A DNA stretch of 53,367 nucleotides from Pseudobutyrivibrio sp. UBA3626 (GCA_002373675.1 DFLF01000009.1:160943-214309); one strand, 5' to 3'; positions 35,467-45,971 are shown, numbered from the stretch's first letter. Made by a program: numbers and translations. Notes: a model not told the origin generated them from the letters alone.

Positions 35467-38400
35467 CTAATTATTAATCAGTCTGTAAATATCATCTTTC
35501 TTTTTATTACCATCAAGCTTTACATATTCAGAATAATTATATCCAGGTTGTCTAATATCGAATTCACATATAGAGCCATAAGGGCAATAATTACATCCAA
35601 TATCTTTAACAGGTGAAGAATCAATTTTGCCAGAATACATATCACTTCCAAGTTGCTTCATGACTTTATGCACATGACCTTCTAATTTGTTAATGTCATT
35701 TATAGAACAGCACTTTGAGCTGTTACTGTTAAAATAACCATTCTTCGTAAGTGCATATGGTGCATATAATGACTTCTCTCCAGCTTCACATTTATCGTCT
35801 AATGCTTTAGCAATATCCGTCTTAAGATTCTTCAGAATAGAATATTTTTTATCAGGATTATAATCCTTGCTATTAACATATTCTTCGACTTTATCTAAAT
35901 CTTCTTCTTCAAAGAACAACCCCTTAGGAACCATATCCTTTTTAATTGCTTCCTCAATCGAATCGTCGACATATTCTACAATAGGATCTTTCACCTTGTA
36001 ATAGAACATTGCTGCAGGCTTCACATTCTTTGTGGTGGCATTAGACATTCCTCTAACAGATACATCAAGATAATATATAAGCTGGAGCTGCAATCCATTA
36101 TAGATTTGCGTATAGTCAAGATCTGTATTGCCCGATTTGTAATCAATTATTTTGACATATACTGTGTCATCATCTTCAAATGTATCTATCCTGTCTATCC
36201 TTCCTTGAAGCATCATCTCTCTTCCATCTTCAAGAGTGATTCTCAGATCAGACGGCTTTGCTATTTCGCTTAATTGAACTTCGAATTTGTAGGGCTCGAA
36301 CTTACTATGCTTTGCCTGTTCAACCAAGGCTTCAATAGTCTTTCCTACCGTTGCTTTAATCTTATGAAGAGTATACTTATCACGAATAGTATCAAGGAGC
36401 TCAATTCTATTAAATTCTTTGTATACCTTATCACAGGATTTATCTAATAATTCCTCTCTCTTATTATCATCAAGAGCTTTCCATCTAATTCCTTCGTCCT
36501 TTAATCTATTAGAAAAATCTTCTAATATATCATGGTATATACTTCCATAATCTACATTTTGAAGTTTGCCTTTCTCCTGTTCTTTAATACCAAGACAATA
36601 ATTAAGGAAATAATTATATGCGCATTTCCTATAAGTCTCTAATCTGGAAACACTACCAACAGGATTATCGCCATCCACAAGCTTATTATATAGCAGGGAA
36701 TCTATGGTCTCTTTGTTATGATAATAAAACGCCCCATCTAATATACTGTTATAATCATCAAAGTCCTTATTACAATCTATAAGTCCAAGGGCTGCTATAA
36801 AGTCATCCATATCATCTATATCCATATCAGATTCTATTGTATAGATACACTTATCATGTACAAAATGTCTAAGGGCAGATGATACATATCTCTTGGATGA
36901 ATCAACTGTAACAAGATAATCTTCTGGTGAAATATCTGATACTACATCCACCTTAACATCTGAGAACATATCTAATAATTCATCTATCATGTATGACCTG
37001 TTTAAAGCATTAGCCTCACTATCACTTGCTGAATACGTAATACATAATTTATCACTTGCCTTGGTAAGAATCATATATATATAGAATCTTTGCATAAATG
37101 ACTTCTCTCTATCAGTAGGCGCTATGTATGAATCCTTTTTCTCAAGTGCTTTCTTAAGTGCCACTCGTTCAGTCTGCGATATAATACCAGTACTACTATA
37201 ATTAGCAGGTATTGTACCATCGTTAACACCTAAGATGTACATTGCCTTGGGCTTATCATATCTTGTACGTTCCAGATCACCTATAACAACAGAATCGTCA
37301 GATGCTGGTATTGTTGTAATCTTAGCTCCCTCGCACGCAGACATCATAATATCAATGTAATCACGAGAAGAAATGATTTCATCACCAAGAAGTGTTACGA
37401 TTTTGTCAATAATAGAAATCATTATCTTATAAATCTGTGAATACTCAGCTGCTTTGATTTCATTATTGGCTTCTCTGTATTCTATTACTTTATCTTCTAT
37501 CTTAGACTCCACATTATAATCATTAAACAGTTTATATAGAGATTCCGATATGGCTTTAGCGCTACTTTCTGACTTAACTGAGTCATAGAATTCTATTAGT
37601 GAATCAGCAAATCTCTTCCTTATGTCATTAATATAATGTAACTGTCCTTTGAACCTATCCGGTTCATATGCAAAATCATTCTTATACGCCTTAACTCCCC
37701 TGACTTTAGTTGCGCTAAGATAATTATCTAATACGTCAATCTCTTCTATTGTAATATCTGTAAGGTTACATCTCAAAAACTGTATGACGGATTCATAAGA
37801 AAAATTAGTATCAACCACAAGAAATGCACTTCTTACAAATTCTATTAAAGGATGAAAAACCATGGTCTTACTAGCGTCAAGATAGAAAGGTATATTATAC
37901 CTGTCAAATATACTTTCAAAATAATCCTTATAATCAGAAAGATTAGCAACACAAATGGCAATATCTTTGTACTTGCCATTCCCTCTTCGAACATCCTCTG
38001 CTATCTTACATGCAACATATTCAATCTCAAGTCTCGGATTAGGAAGACAATGAATAGACAACTTATCTACAGAAGATGAGCCATCATACTTCTCTCTTAC
38101 ACCGACTCTAAATAAATGCTTCTCAATGAAGCCAATGTATCCATCTTCTTTAAATCTATAATTCTTATCACATATAATGGGTTCATCTTCGATATCAACA
38201 TTTATTAATTCGCATATTCTCCTGGTCTTAGATATCATCTTCTTACTCATAGCGAACAATTCATATTCTTTGATTTCGCCATAGAGCGGCTGCGCTCCAT
38301 CCATCGTCACTACCACATATGACTTATAAGCCCTTTTTAGAATTGTCTTAAGAAGTTCATTCTGAAGTGGTGTAAAACCTGTAAATCCGTCAAATACAAA

Positions 38401-38994
38401 TTCACTATTACTAAGGAATTTAGAATCTGAAATCACTTCATTTAATCGTACAAGGAGTCCTTCTGCCGTAATATATCTATCCTTAATAAATTCTTCATAA
38501 GCCTTGTATATAATAGCTATGTCGCTAGCTTTCTTCATAAATGATTTATTAAAATCCCCTTCAGATAAAAGTGAAGAAAAATCATCTGCAGAAATATTGT
38601 ATTGTGACAGTTCTGATATAAATGATTTAATCTCTGATATATATCCAGTCTTATTGATATTAGCAGAAAGAACACTAAGTTCGTCCATCTTGTCCATTGC
38701 AATCTTACGAATAAGAAGATTCTTGCCTGTCTCTTCTAATACATCTAAGGTCTCTATTCCGAGTTCATCAAACACTCTGTACGCAAGACGGTTAAAACTA
38801 AGCACATCAATATTCATTATGACGTGATTAGGATGAAGTCGCACTAATTCCTTCTGGGTAAGAAGTGTAAATTGTTCAGGAACAATTATTATATAATTCC
38901 TCTTAGGATTAGCAATTGACTCTTCAATTATCTTGTTATAAATCATTGTTGACTTTCCTGTACCGGAACTTCCAACTACAAATTGTAATGACAT
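35467..38994 (-). CDS. addB: ATP-dependent helicase/nuclease subunit B
   Basis: This 1175-residue partner of AddA has an inactive helicase-like body that recognises Chi-like sequences, plus a nuclease domain. Walker A is VGSSGTGKSTMIYNKI at the N-terminus. The C-terminal nuclease domain shows VKIIDYKSGNTDLDY and LQLQLIYYLDV. Four Cys that hold the AddB iron-sulfur cluster are visible: one in RKCAYNYFLNY, and three in the end motif GCNYCPYGSICEFD. It forms an operon with addA. Confidence 0.97.
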   Translation of the reverse strand: MSLQFVVGSSGTGKSTMIYNKIIEESIANPKRNYIIIVPEQFTLLTQKELVRLHPNHVIMNIDVLSFNRLAYRVFDELGIETLDVLEETGKNLLIRKIAMDKMDELSVLSANINKTGYISEIKSFISELSQYNISADDFSSLLSEGDFNKSFMKKASDIAIIYKAYEEFIKDRYITAEGLLVRLNEVISDSKFLSNSEFVFDGFTGFTPLQNELLKTILKRAYKSYVVVTMDGAQPLYGEIKEYELFAMSKKMISKTRRICELINVDIEDEPIICDKNYRFKEDGYIGFIEKHLFRVGVREKYDGSSSVDKLSIHCLPNPRLEIEYVACKIAEDVRRGNGKYKDIAICVANLSDYKDYFESIFDRYNIPFYLDASKTMVFHPLIEFVRSAFLVVDTNFSYESVIQFLRCNLTDITIEEIDVLDNYLSATKVRGVKAYKNDFAYEPDRFKGQLHYINDIRKRFADSLIEFYDSVKSESSAKAISESLYKLFNDYNVESKIEDKVIEYREANNEIKAAEYSQIYKIMISIIDKIVTLLGDEIISSRDYIDIMMSACEGAKITTIPASDDSVVIGDLERTRYDKPKAMYILGVNDGTIPANYSSTGIISQTERVALKKALEKKDSYIAPTDREKSFMQRFYIYMILTKASDKLCITYSASDSEANALNRSYMIDELLDMFSDVKVDVVSDISPEDYLVTVDSSKRYVSSALRHFVHDKCIYTIESDMDIDDMDDFIAALGLIDCNKDFDDYNSILDGAFYYHNKETIDSLLYNKLVDGDNPVGSVSRLETYRKCAYNYFLNYCLGIKEQEKGKLQNVDYGSIYHDILEDFSNRLKDEGIRWKALDDNKREELLDKSCDKVYKEFNRIELLDTIRDKYTLHKIKATVGKTIEALVEQAKHSKFEPYKFEVQLSEIAKPSDLRITLEDGREMMLQGRIDRIDTFEDDDTVYVKIIDYKSGNTDLDYTQIYNGLQLQLIYYLDVSVRGMSNATTKNVKPAAMFYYKVKDPIVEYVDDSIEEAIKKDMVPKGLFFEEEDLDKVEEYVNSKDYNPDKKYSILKNLKTDIAKALDDKCEAGEKSLYAPYALTKNGYFNSNSSKCCSINDINKLEGHVHKVMKQLGSDMYSGKIDSSPVKDIGCNYCPYGSICEFDIRQPGYNYSEYVKLDGNKKKDDIYRLINN

Positions 38995-39053
38995 AATTAT
39001 CCTCTCATAAATCGTAAGTTACATACCATTATAGCAAACATGTGTTTGTGTGT

Positions 39054-41633
39054 CTACTTTAAAAGATTAAACCATTTAGAATTATCCATAAGTCCCCCCT
39101 CTTCTTCTATACTGTCTATATAGTCCATATCAAAATAACGTATTGTGGTTCGCCTTGTAATGGGTTTAGTAGATGATATTCGAATTGTTATGGGTTTATA
39201 TGATACATTTCCCACTGAATCAATGGATGATATGTTAAGTGTTATACCTTCTGCAACGTCTAACCTTGATAATTCCTCTCCATCAAAACCTTCAATCCCG
39301 ATTAATACATTATCACCATCTTCTCTATCGCGCGATACAACTTTAGCCTTATCTATTATATATCCCTCATCAACCTTAGATATATCCTCTATAGGGATTG
39401 CAATGTCAATATTATCAATCACCGGATATTCATCCCATACAGCATAGAATTCTATAGTGGCAAATTCGTCTTTTATTATTGCCTTATCTTCTTCAAGAAA
39501 AGACAGTAAATACATAGTCAGGTCAGGTGCAATATTAGAAATACTGGTATTTTTTCTTATTGTATCGACGTCTCTATATGTTGCATCTCTCCTGGTATTC
39601 CACCCTTGCTGAGAATAATCGAATTCCTGCGTCACACTATGATTATTAATAAGACTATTCCTTACCCCTTCTACGCTATCATGCATAAATACATATTCCG
39701 GGAATACAAAGGAATTATCAATACTATATTCAATTATTCCGGTTCTATTATCACTCGTCTTACCACCGTTACCATCAAAATTCATGTTGAACCTTACACA
39801 GAATACACCTTTGCATGTCCGATTATTGTCCCACATCTGCCTATCTGTAAAATGAGTATTAATAATTGGATAAGATTTATCATCTATAACAAATGATTCT
39901 AAAATAAAGGAATTTGTAACAGGCTTGTCAGAACATATCACATCATAACTTATAGTCGAAAAATCTATATTGGCATTCTCTAACCAATAGAATTCATCAT
40001 ATGCTCTATTGTACACAACTCTAGTCTTATTAAATCCATCAAAAGAGTTGTCATAATATAAGAAATATCGCCCAGATAGATACAAAGAATTCAACTCACA
40101 ATTATAAATACTGCTACCAGGTCTTATTGACGCAGAATTCTTGACTCCATTAAAGCCTGACCTGTCATTATTGTACATCACATTAGTAAAACCAAGCACA
40201 AAGAGAGAATTATATCTATCAGCATAACTCTCTGAACCATTAATTACATTTACCAATTTGCGACCAATAAATCTCTCATTAAATTCTAACGTAATAACAA
40301 TTGGTGAATAGTTATTAAGAGTGGATTTATAATGCATATCCATGTATTTATAATCCACATCAATTACATGGCTCCCTATCAATAATACACTATTATTAGA
40401 TCCTATTCTTGCCCTGTCTTTAATATTATACGTTCCATTCTGGAATACTCCTCCAATCTTACCTTCAGGAGTATCTCCTCCATTAGAATGAATATTTCCA
40501 CCAGACTGAACAACTTCACCATCATTAAAAATGCCATAGCCGCTATTATTATATATACTACCACTATAAATATTAAGGGAGGCATTATTATATATTCCAA
40601 CACCAGAATCATGAAGCTTACTATCATTAATCTTCATTTTATTGTTATTAACAACTGCAGCAAAAAGATACTTGGCACTAATATCGCTACTCAGAATCGA
40701 CATCTCCCCTTTATTAGCAATTGTCATGCCTCCGTCACAATATATATCTGCATTATTAATAGATGCATATGTATTATCAGTAGTTACATTTCCAAAATCT
40801 ATTGCCAGGCTATATGTAACATATTCACTATCGCCTCCACAATGAAAGTCGCCACCATTAATTGTAAGAGAATGAGAACATCCTACCGACTCCCCAGATG
40901 AAAATAATGATGACACATCATGTGATGAGCAATTATTAAGGGTCACATTACATCTTCCATTACTGTATGGATTACCACCTTCACTTTCATAAATACAGGC
41001 ACCTGAAATATTATAAAATGCTGTATCAGTACAATTAAGAGTGCCATACCATGCGTTGATTCCTGTACCTCCACCTAAGGGTTTACTTCTATCAAACGCC
41101 GTCATATTCTTAGAGTTACATACTATACATTCACTAAGGGTTAAAGTAGGATTACCACTTACAAGTTCAAGTATAGAACCTGGTAACCCCAATGAACTAT
41201 AGCAAAATCCCTGTCCATTAAATGTCACACCCTGAAATGACACATCAGCATTTCCACTAACCTTAACCATATTATCAAGCGCAACAAATATATAAGATGG
41301 ACCACTATAAATAAAACTATGACCATTGCCTAAAATTACAAAACGACCATCTGAAATGTCTAAATGGGATGTTGCCAAAATATCATCATTTAAGCTTATG
41401 ATTCCTCCTCCACCATAATTAAAATAAAGATCAAGAAGGCAAAATCCAAGCATATCTTTCGATGTTCCATGAAAGTCTGCCTGATACATACCATAACAAG
41501 GATTAAAGCTTATATTATAGTATGAATTATTAGCTTCAACTTCGTTCATACCCAGATTAAAATGCCCCATACCAACAATCGACAAAATCAGCGCACAAAA
41601 AAACGCAACCAAAAACTTCCTAAATCTTCTCAT
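39054..41633 (-). CDS. Secreted right-handed beta-helix protein
   Basis: This 859-residue protein has a signal peptide (LVAFFCALILSIVGMGHF, cleavage around residue 35). Residues about 100-430 contain many short Asn/Ser/Gly-rich repeats of parallel beta-helix type (e.g. KVSGNADVSFQGVTFNGQG, MKINDSKLHDSGVGIYNNA). A later section has a FDGNGG-type stretch and a WDEYP segment typical of surface repeat modules. It ends SIEEEGGLMDNSKWFNLLK. No sortase motif or anchor is visible. Role is unknown: adhesin, glycan-binding or pectate-lyase-like folds are all possible. An AGGAGG site marks the start. Confidence 0.75.
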   Translation of the reverse strand: MRRFRKFLVAFFCALILSIVGMGHFNLGMNEVEANNSYYNISFNPCYGMYQADFHGTSKDMLGFCLLDLYFNYGGGGIISLNDDILATSHLDISDGRFVILGNGHSFIYSGPSYIFVALDNMVKVSGNADVSFQGVTFNGQGFCYSSLGLPGSILELVSGNPTLTLSECIVCNSKNMTAFDRSKPLGGGTGINAWYGTLNCTDTAFYNISGACIYESEGGNPYSNGRCNVTLNNCSSHDVSSLFSSGESVGCSHSLTINGGDFHCGGDSEYVTYSLAIDFGNVTTDNTYASINNADIYCDGGMTIANKGEMSILSSDISAKYLFAAVVNNNKMKINDSKLHDSGVGIYNNASLNIYSGSIYNNSGYGIFNDGEVVQSGGNIHSNGGDTPEGKIGGVFQNGTYNIKDRARIGSNNSVLLIGSHVIDVDYKYMDMHYKSTLNNYSPIVITLEFNERFIGRKLVNVINGSESYADRYNSLFVLGFTNVMYNNDRSGFNGVKNSASIRPGSSIYNCELNSLYLSGRYFLYYDNSFDGFNKTRVVYNRAYDEFYWLENANIDFSTISYDVICSDKPVTNSFILESFVIDDKSYPIINTHFTDRQMWDNNRTCKGVFCVRFNMNFDGNGGKTSDNRTGIIEYSIDNSFVFPEYVFMHDSVEGVRNSLINNHSVTQEFDYSQQGWNTRRDATYRDVDTIRKNTSISNIAPDLTMYLLSFLEEDKAIIKDEFATIEFYAVWDEYPVIDNIDIAIPIEDISKVDEGYIIDKAKVVSRDREDGDNVLIGIEGFDGEELSRLDVAEGITLNISSIDSVGNVSYKPITIRISSTKPITRRTTIRYFDMDYIDSIEEEGGLMDNSKWFNLLK

Positions 41634-41753
41634 AAATACCTCCTAAAGATTTATTCGTCTAAAGTTACGTCATAAATTCAAATCACACAATATATCTTGG
41701 CACACGCATTGCGTGTTAAATAATATACTACATCATTTTATAAAAAACAAGAA

Positions 41754-42671
41754 CTATTTTAAAAATCCATTAATAATCTGTTCTTCAGCCTCTTCCTCAG
41801 TAAGACCAAGAGTCATAAGTTTGATTAACTGTTCACCTGCAATCTTACCAATTGCCGCCTCATGAATAAGACTTGCGTCAATATTATTAGCATTTAGCGC
41901 AGGAGCAGCATTTACAGTAGCATCATCCATAATTATGGCATCACATTCACTATGTCCAGAACATGCATTATTGCCTTCAATAGTTGAGAAGAATTCCTGC
42001 ATGGAATTATCTCTTGCAACAGAACGAGATATAACATTTGTCGAAGAATTCTCTCCATTAAGTTCTACCACAAAATTAGTCTTAGCATGCTGCTTGCCAT
42101 GTGTCATAATGCTTTCCTTAACCTCGAAATAAGCGTCCTTCTTAAGAAAGCCCTTAGTCACTCTATCAGTAGAATCTATTCCCTTTATCTGCGCAGATTC
42201 CATAATCATAGATGCACCTTCCTCAAGGTAACATATTGTCTCTGGATTCATTACATTCTCGCCATTGCCGTCACCCTCGCCATAATGCTTCTCCACATAC
42301 TTAACCTTGGCATTTTTCTCAAGGTAAAATGTGTGAATACCAGCATGCTTAGATGTATCAACACCACAGTTATGAATACCGCAACCGGCAACAATTGTAA
42401 CATCTGCTCCCTCGCCGATAAAAAAGTCGTTGTATACGCATTCCTGCAAGCCGCTCTCACTTAGTACAACCGGAATATGAACACTCTCATTAACCGTTCC
42501 CGGCTTGATGATAATATCAATTCCATCTTTGTCATCCTTAGATACAATGTCAATATTGGCAGTCGTATTACGGCTATCAAGCTTACCATTAGTTCTTATA
42601 TTGTATGCTCCTTCTGGAACTCCGTGAAGGTCAGCAACTTCTTTTAATATATTCTTCTGTATTGCATCCAT
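41754..42671 (-). CDS. sufB: SufB/SufD-type scaffold protein of a minimal SUF system
   Basis: This 305-residue protein has the SufBD beta-helix core: ECVYNDFFIGEGADVTIVAG, GIHTFYLEKNAKVKYVEKHY, and the C-terminal ASLIHEAAIGKIAGEQLIKL. The last motif is the SufBD signature near the end, followed by a LTEEEAEEQIINGFL helix. It is much shorter than classical SufB (about 470 residues), which matches the two-gene SUF-like minimal system (SmsCB) of anaerobes. With SufC it would assemble Fe-S clusters. The long-hairpin element separates the two genes. The start follows GAAAGG. Confidence 0.9.
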   Translation of the reverse strand: MDAIQKNILKEVADLHGVPEGAYNIRTNGKLDSRNTTANIDIVSKDDKDGIDIIIKPGTVNESVHIPVVLSESGLQECVYNDFFIGEGADVTIVAGCGIHNCGVDTSKHAGIHTFYLEKNAKVKYVEKHYGEGDGNGENVMNPETICYLEEGASMIMESAQIKGIDSTDRVTKGFLKKDAYFEVKESIMTHGKQHAKTNFVVELNGENSSTNVISRSVARDNSMQEFFSTIEGNNACSGHSECDAIIMDDATVNAAPALNANNIDASLIHEAAIGKIAGEQLIKLMTLGLTEEEAEEQIINGFLK

Positions 42672-42712
42672 ATTTGTACCTTTCTATGTAGAACTAGTAT
42701 ATATCTAGTAAT

Positions 42713-42945
42713 TATATATATTATATATTTTCAATAGTAACTCTTCGCTTAGTATATGTAAGTAATTGTCACAAATAATACTCTGAAATTCTGTCAAGAA
42801 CCAGTGCGAAATCCGTCATCCAGACGGTTCGCACCTATTCGTGACATCCATGTCACGAATTTCTTTCGTTGAGCAATTACTAACATATACTAGCGCTTGA
42901 GTTAATCTATTTAAAAATATATAAATATATAATCACTAAAAAATA
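42713..42945 (-). repeat. Long-hairpin element, copy 2 (between sufC and sufB)
   Basis: The outer arms pair over about 35 nt (TAGTAATTATATATATTAT ... near-complement at 42905-42945). A conserved inner stem (AGTATATGTAAGTAATTG, 42751-42768, with CAATTACTAACATATACTA) encloses two hairpins: GTGCGAA/TTCGCAC (42804-42834) and ATTCGTGAC/GTCACGAAT (42837-42860). On the minus strand the loops read TGGAT and ATGGAT. The 326-bp gap between sufC and sufB contains nothing else obvious. Confidence 0.85.
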
Positions 42946-42997
42946 GTATTACATATAATGTATCCATATAACAGACTACTTAATAATAGTTATTTCA

Positions 42998-43735
42998 TTA
43001 GTCCAACGCTTCCTCTAGGGGTTTGCATGGTTTAGAAGCGTTAGCTGTGCCGAGAAGTTTAGGGAGGACTTCATCCTTAGAGCCATAGTGCATTAGATTA
43101 CCGTCAGCTAGAACTATAATCTTGTCAGCAATATTTAAGATTCTCTCCTGATGAGAAATGATTAGAATTGTGCCATCTATTGCGTCACGCATTTTCTCAA
43201 ATACATGGATTAAGCTCTTGAAACTCCAAAGGTCAATTCCAGCTTCCGGTTCATCAAATATTGACATCTTCGTTCCCCTTGCTCTAACCATTGCAATCTC
43301 AATTCGCTTAAGCTCACCACCTGATAGTCTTCCATTAAGTTCTCTATCAACATAGTCTCTCGCACACAGTCCAACTTCTGAAAGCAAATCACACACTTCA
43401 TTGATACTCAGGTTCTTACCAGCAGCAAGACAAATCAAGTCCTTAACAGTAAGTCCCTTAAAATGGACAGGTTGTTGAAATGCAAATGAAATTCCTGCAT
43501 TAGCTCTCTCTGTAATTGACATGTCAGTAATATCTGTGCCATCAAGAATAATCCTGCCACTCGTAGGCTTAATAATTCCTGCAATAATCTTGGCAAGGGT
43601 AGACTTACCCCCACCATTAGGCCCCGTTATAACGACGAAATGTTCATCTATTGTAAGAGAAATGTCTCTTAAAATTTCCTTAGAATCATCTATCTCATCA
43701 CTAACTTCATAAGAGATATTCTTAAGCTCTAACAT
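42998..43735 (-). CDS. sufC: SufC-type ABC ATPase of a minimal SUF system
   Basis: This 245-residue soluble ATPase energises Fe-S cluster assembly on the SufB/D-like partner. Walker A is GPNGGGKST (about 39-47), the Q-loop is FAFQQP, the signature is LSGGELKR, Walker B is MSIFDEPEAGID, and the switch His is ISHQERIL. The C-terminal SufC-like segment (IVLADGNLMHYGSKDE) is present. It follows ilvE by 18 bp, so the two may be cotranscribed. No separate sufS or sufU gene is seen in the window. Confidence 0.93.
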   Translation of the reverse strand: MLELKNISYEVSDEIDDSKEILRDISLTIDEHFVVITGPNGGGKSTLAKIIAGIIKPTSGRIILDGTDITDMSITERANAGISFAFQQPVHFKGLTVKDLICLAAGKNLSINEVCDLLSEVGLCARDYVDRELNGRLSGGELKRIEIAMVRARGTKMSIFDEPEAGIDLWSFKSLIHVFEKMRDAIDGTILIISHQERILNIADKIIVLADGNLMHYGSKDEVLPKLLGTANASKPCKPLEEALD

Positions 43736-43753
43736 GTATAATCTCCTTAATAA

Positions 43754-44818
43754 TTATAATTCAACAGTCCAGTTGTACTTATCCTCTATCTTACCCCATT
43801 GAATTCCTGTAAGTGTGTCATATAATTTCTGAGTCAGTTCGCCAGTCTTAGAGTCATTGATGACAACTACATCATCCTTGTACTTAAGCTCTCCAACCGG
43901 AGAAATTACAGCTGCTGTACCTGTACCAAATACTTCTTCTAATGTTCCATCATGTCCAGCCTTCATGATTGTATCAATAGCAACCTTTTCTTCATGAACT
44001 TTGTATCCCCAATCCTTAAGAATTGTAATCATAGAATCACGAGTTACACCAGGAAGAACTGTTCCTTCGATTGGAGCTGTATATATCTCACCGTCAATCT
44101 TGAACATAATGTTCATTGTACCAACTTCTTCAACATACTTCTTCTCTTCACCGTCAAGCCATAGAACCTGTGTATAGCCCTGCTTCTCAGCCTTTACCTG
44201 ACCTAAGATAGAACCGGCATAGTTACCACCACATTTTGTAAATCCAGTTCCACCCTTAACAGCACGAACAAGTTCATCTTCAACAAGAATCTTAACAGGA
44301 TCTAGTCCTGTAGGATAATATGCACCAACAGGACAGCAGATAACGATAAACTTATAGCTTGTTGCCATGTGTACACCCAGAGATGCTTCAGTAGCAAACA
44401 TAAATGGACGAATATAAAGAGATGTATCCTCTGCATCAGGAACCCAATCCTTCTCAACCTTAACTAATTCTTCAACGGCCTGTACAAAGTCCTCTTCAGG
44501 AAATGCCGGCATACAAAGTCTCTCATTAGACTTAATCATTCTCTTGGCATTCATCTCAGGTCTGAAAAGTTGAATCTTACCATCAGCTCTTCTATATGCC
44601 TTAAGACCTTCGAATGTCTCTTGAGCATAATGAAGAACAACACATTGTGGCTCAATCTCAATTGGCTTAAGCGGCGTTATTCTCGCATCATGCCACCCCT
44701 TATCAACATCCCAGTCACAGACATACATATAATCTGTCATATATTTTCCAAAGCCCAGATTTCCATGAAAATCCGGTTTTTCTTTAAGTGTTGTTGCTTT
44801 CTCAAATCTAATATCCAT
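43754..44818 (-). CDS. ilvE: Branched-chain amino acid aminotransferase
   Basis: This 354-residue PLP enzyme makes Leu, Ile and Val from their 2-oxo acids. Class IV motifs are HYAQETFEGLKAYRRADG, LYIRPFMFATE, the YYPTGLDPVK segment, GGNYAGSILGQVKAEKQGY (whose final KAEKQGY carries the Schiff-base Lys), and EEVGTMNIMF and GTGTAAVISPVG. The start is ATG at 44818 (MDIRFEK): the in-frame ATG at 44833 is part of the GGAGG SD itself. It lies 18 bp upstream of sufC. Confidence 0.97.
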   Translation of the reverse strand: MDIRFEKATTLKEKPDFHGNLGFGKYMTDYMYVCDWDVDKGWHDARITPLKPIEIEPQCVVLHYAQETFEGLKAYRRADGKIQLFRPEMNAKRMIKSNERLCMPAFPEEDFVQAVEELVKVEKDWVPDAEDTSLYIRPFMFATEASLGVHMATSYKFIVICCPVGAYYPTGLDPVKILVEDELVRAVKGGTGFTKCGGNYAGSILGQVKAEKQGYTQVLWLDGEEKKYVEEVGTMNIMFKIDGEIYTAPIEGTVLPGVTRDSMITILKDWGYKVHEEKVAIDTIMKAGHDGTLEEVFGTGTAAVISPVGELKYKDDVVVINDSKTGELTQKLYDTLTGIQWGKIEDKYNWTVEL

Positions 44819-44869
44819 CGTATTATCCTCCATGTATCATTGAAAGTTTTAGTAATCCTCAACTCCTAT

Positions 44870-44898
44870 ATTATATATAAAAGTATAGTAAAATGCAA
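44870..44898 (-). promoter_or_regulatory. ilvE promoter
   Basis: TTGCAT (44893-44898) and TATAAT (44870-44875) are 17 bp apart on the minus strand. No T-box or other riboswitch is recognisable in the short leader. Confidence 0.8.
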
Positions 44899-44902
44899 TG
44901 AT

Positions 44903-44954
44903 TGCATAGCAAAGAAGCGAGTGACTAATGCATAGCAAAGAAGCGAGTGACTAA
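44903..44954. repeat. Perfect 26-bp tandem duplication
   Basis: The unit beginning TGCATAGCAAAGAAGC (44903-44928) is repeated without change at 44929-44954, between the SDR stop codon and the ilvE promoter. Confidence 0.95.
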
Positions 44955-44963
44955 GTATTATAA

Positions 44964-45938
44964 TCATAGTGATGCTATTACTGTCTCCGCAATACTTCTT
45001 GGACGATAACCAAAGTCTCTCAAGGCTTTTTCATGAGAGAATATGCTGTTAGACTGAAGTGTATATACAGAATACGGCGTAAAAATAGGCGCCTTTCTTG
45101 AGAAGAGAGTTGTAAGCTTCTCAGCCAAAGGAGCAAAAGCCTTTGCCAAGAAAAAAGGCACCTCAAAACGTGTAAGTCTTTTGCCCGCATTTTCACGTAC
45201 TATATTGACAATATCAAGGATGCTGATATAATGACCGTTCAAAATATAGCATTCTCCCGGCTTACCGTTTTCTTCACATTCAAGGATACCTTCAGCAACG
45301 TCTCTGGAATCCACAAAGTCATATCCTCCCTTAATCCCCATTGTAATAAGGCCGGATTTAATTGCTCTAATTGTTCTAATCATATGGTTCTTGTGGTATC
45401 TGTCCCCAGGGCCTATTACACCTGATGGATGAATAACGCTGACATTAAGTCCCCTTTTCGAATAATCAAGGGCTATTTGCGCTGCCATTGCTTTTGTTTT
45501 GGCATAATCTCCATGAACTGAGGTCGGATTAAAGGAATTGACTTCAGTTATAACCTTTCCCTTTGGCTTTTCGGGAATGGCGTGAACAGAGCTTATATAT
45601 ATAACCCTGTCAACTGATGATTCTAACGCCAATTCCATAACATTTTCAGTACCATTAACATTGACATCATACAGCGTAGGGCTGTTTTTGCTGGCTATAC
45701 TAACCATAGCAGCCAAGTGGATTAGCGTAACCTTATCATATCCGTCAGTATCGAAAAACGCTTTCAGCGAATCTCTATCAGTAATATCACCTATTACGGC
45801 TTCAACCTCCTCAGGAAGGTCATTCTCCTGTCCGTCAATTACCAAAGCACGTATTTTCTCATTTCTCTTTAACAGCTCATTAGTAAGTATAGTTCCAACA
45901 TGTCCAGTTGCACCTGTTATAAGATATAGTTTATTCAT
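44964..45938 (-). CDS. Extended SDR NAD(P)-dependent epimerase/reductase
   Basis: This 324-residue oxidoreductase has the Rossmann motif ITGATGHVG (8-16), the acidic strand AVIGDITDRDSL, LIHLAAMVS, the active-site Ser in VIYISSVHA, and YAKTKAMA (YxxxK). It resembles dihydroflavonol-4-reductase-like enzymes that reduce or epimerise small molecules or sugars. Substrate is unknown. The start follows AAAGGAGGG. Its promoter region carries two copies of a CTCGCG motif. Confidence 0.9.
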   Translation of the reverse strand: MNKLYLITGATGHVGTILTNELLKRNEKIRALVIDGQENDLPEEVEAVIGDITDRDSLKAFFDTDGYDKVTLIHLAAMVSIASKNSPTLYDVNVNGTENVMELALESSVDRVIYISSVHAIPEKPKGKVITEVNSFNPTSVHGDYAKTKAMAAQIALDYSKRGLNVSVIHPSGVIGPGDRYHKNHMIRTIRAIKSGLITMGIKGGYDFVDSRDVAEGILECEENGKPGECYILNGHYISILDIVNIVRENAGKRLTRFEVPFFLAKAFAPLAEKLTTLFSRKAPIFTPYSVYTLQSNSIFSHEKALRDFGYRPRSIAETVIASL

Positions 45939-45971
45939 AGTTTAACCCTCCTTTGCTTTTATTTTACGCTA

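Noticed and set aside
40488..40901. Plus-strand 137-codon frame inside the beta-helix gene
   Set aside because: Ile/Asn-rich antisense shadow of the repetitive gene, with no SD and no recognisable domain.
44819..44963. T-box or amino-acid riboswitch upstream of ilvE
   Set aside because: The leader is only about 50 nt from the predicted start of transcription and shows no T-box sequence or terminator.
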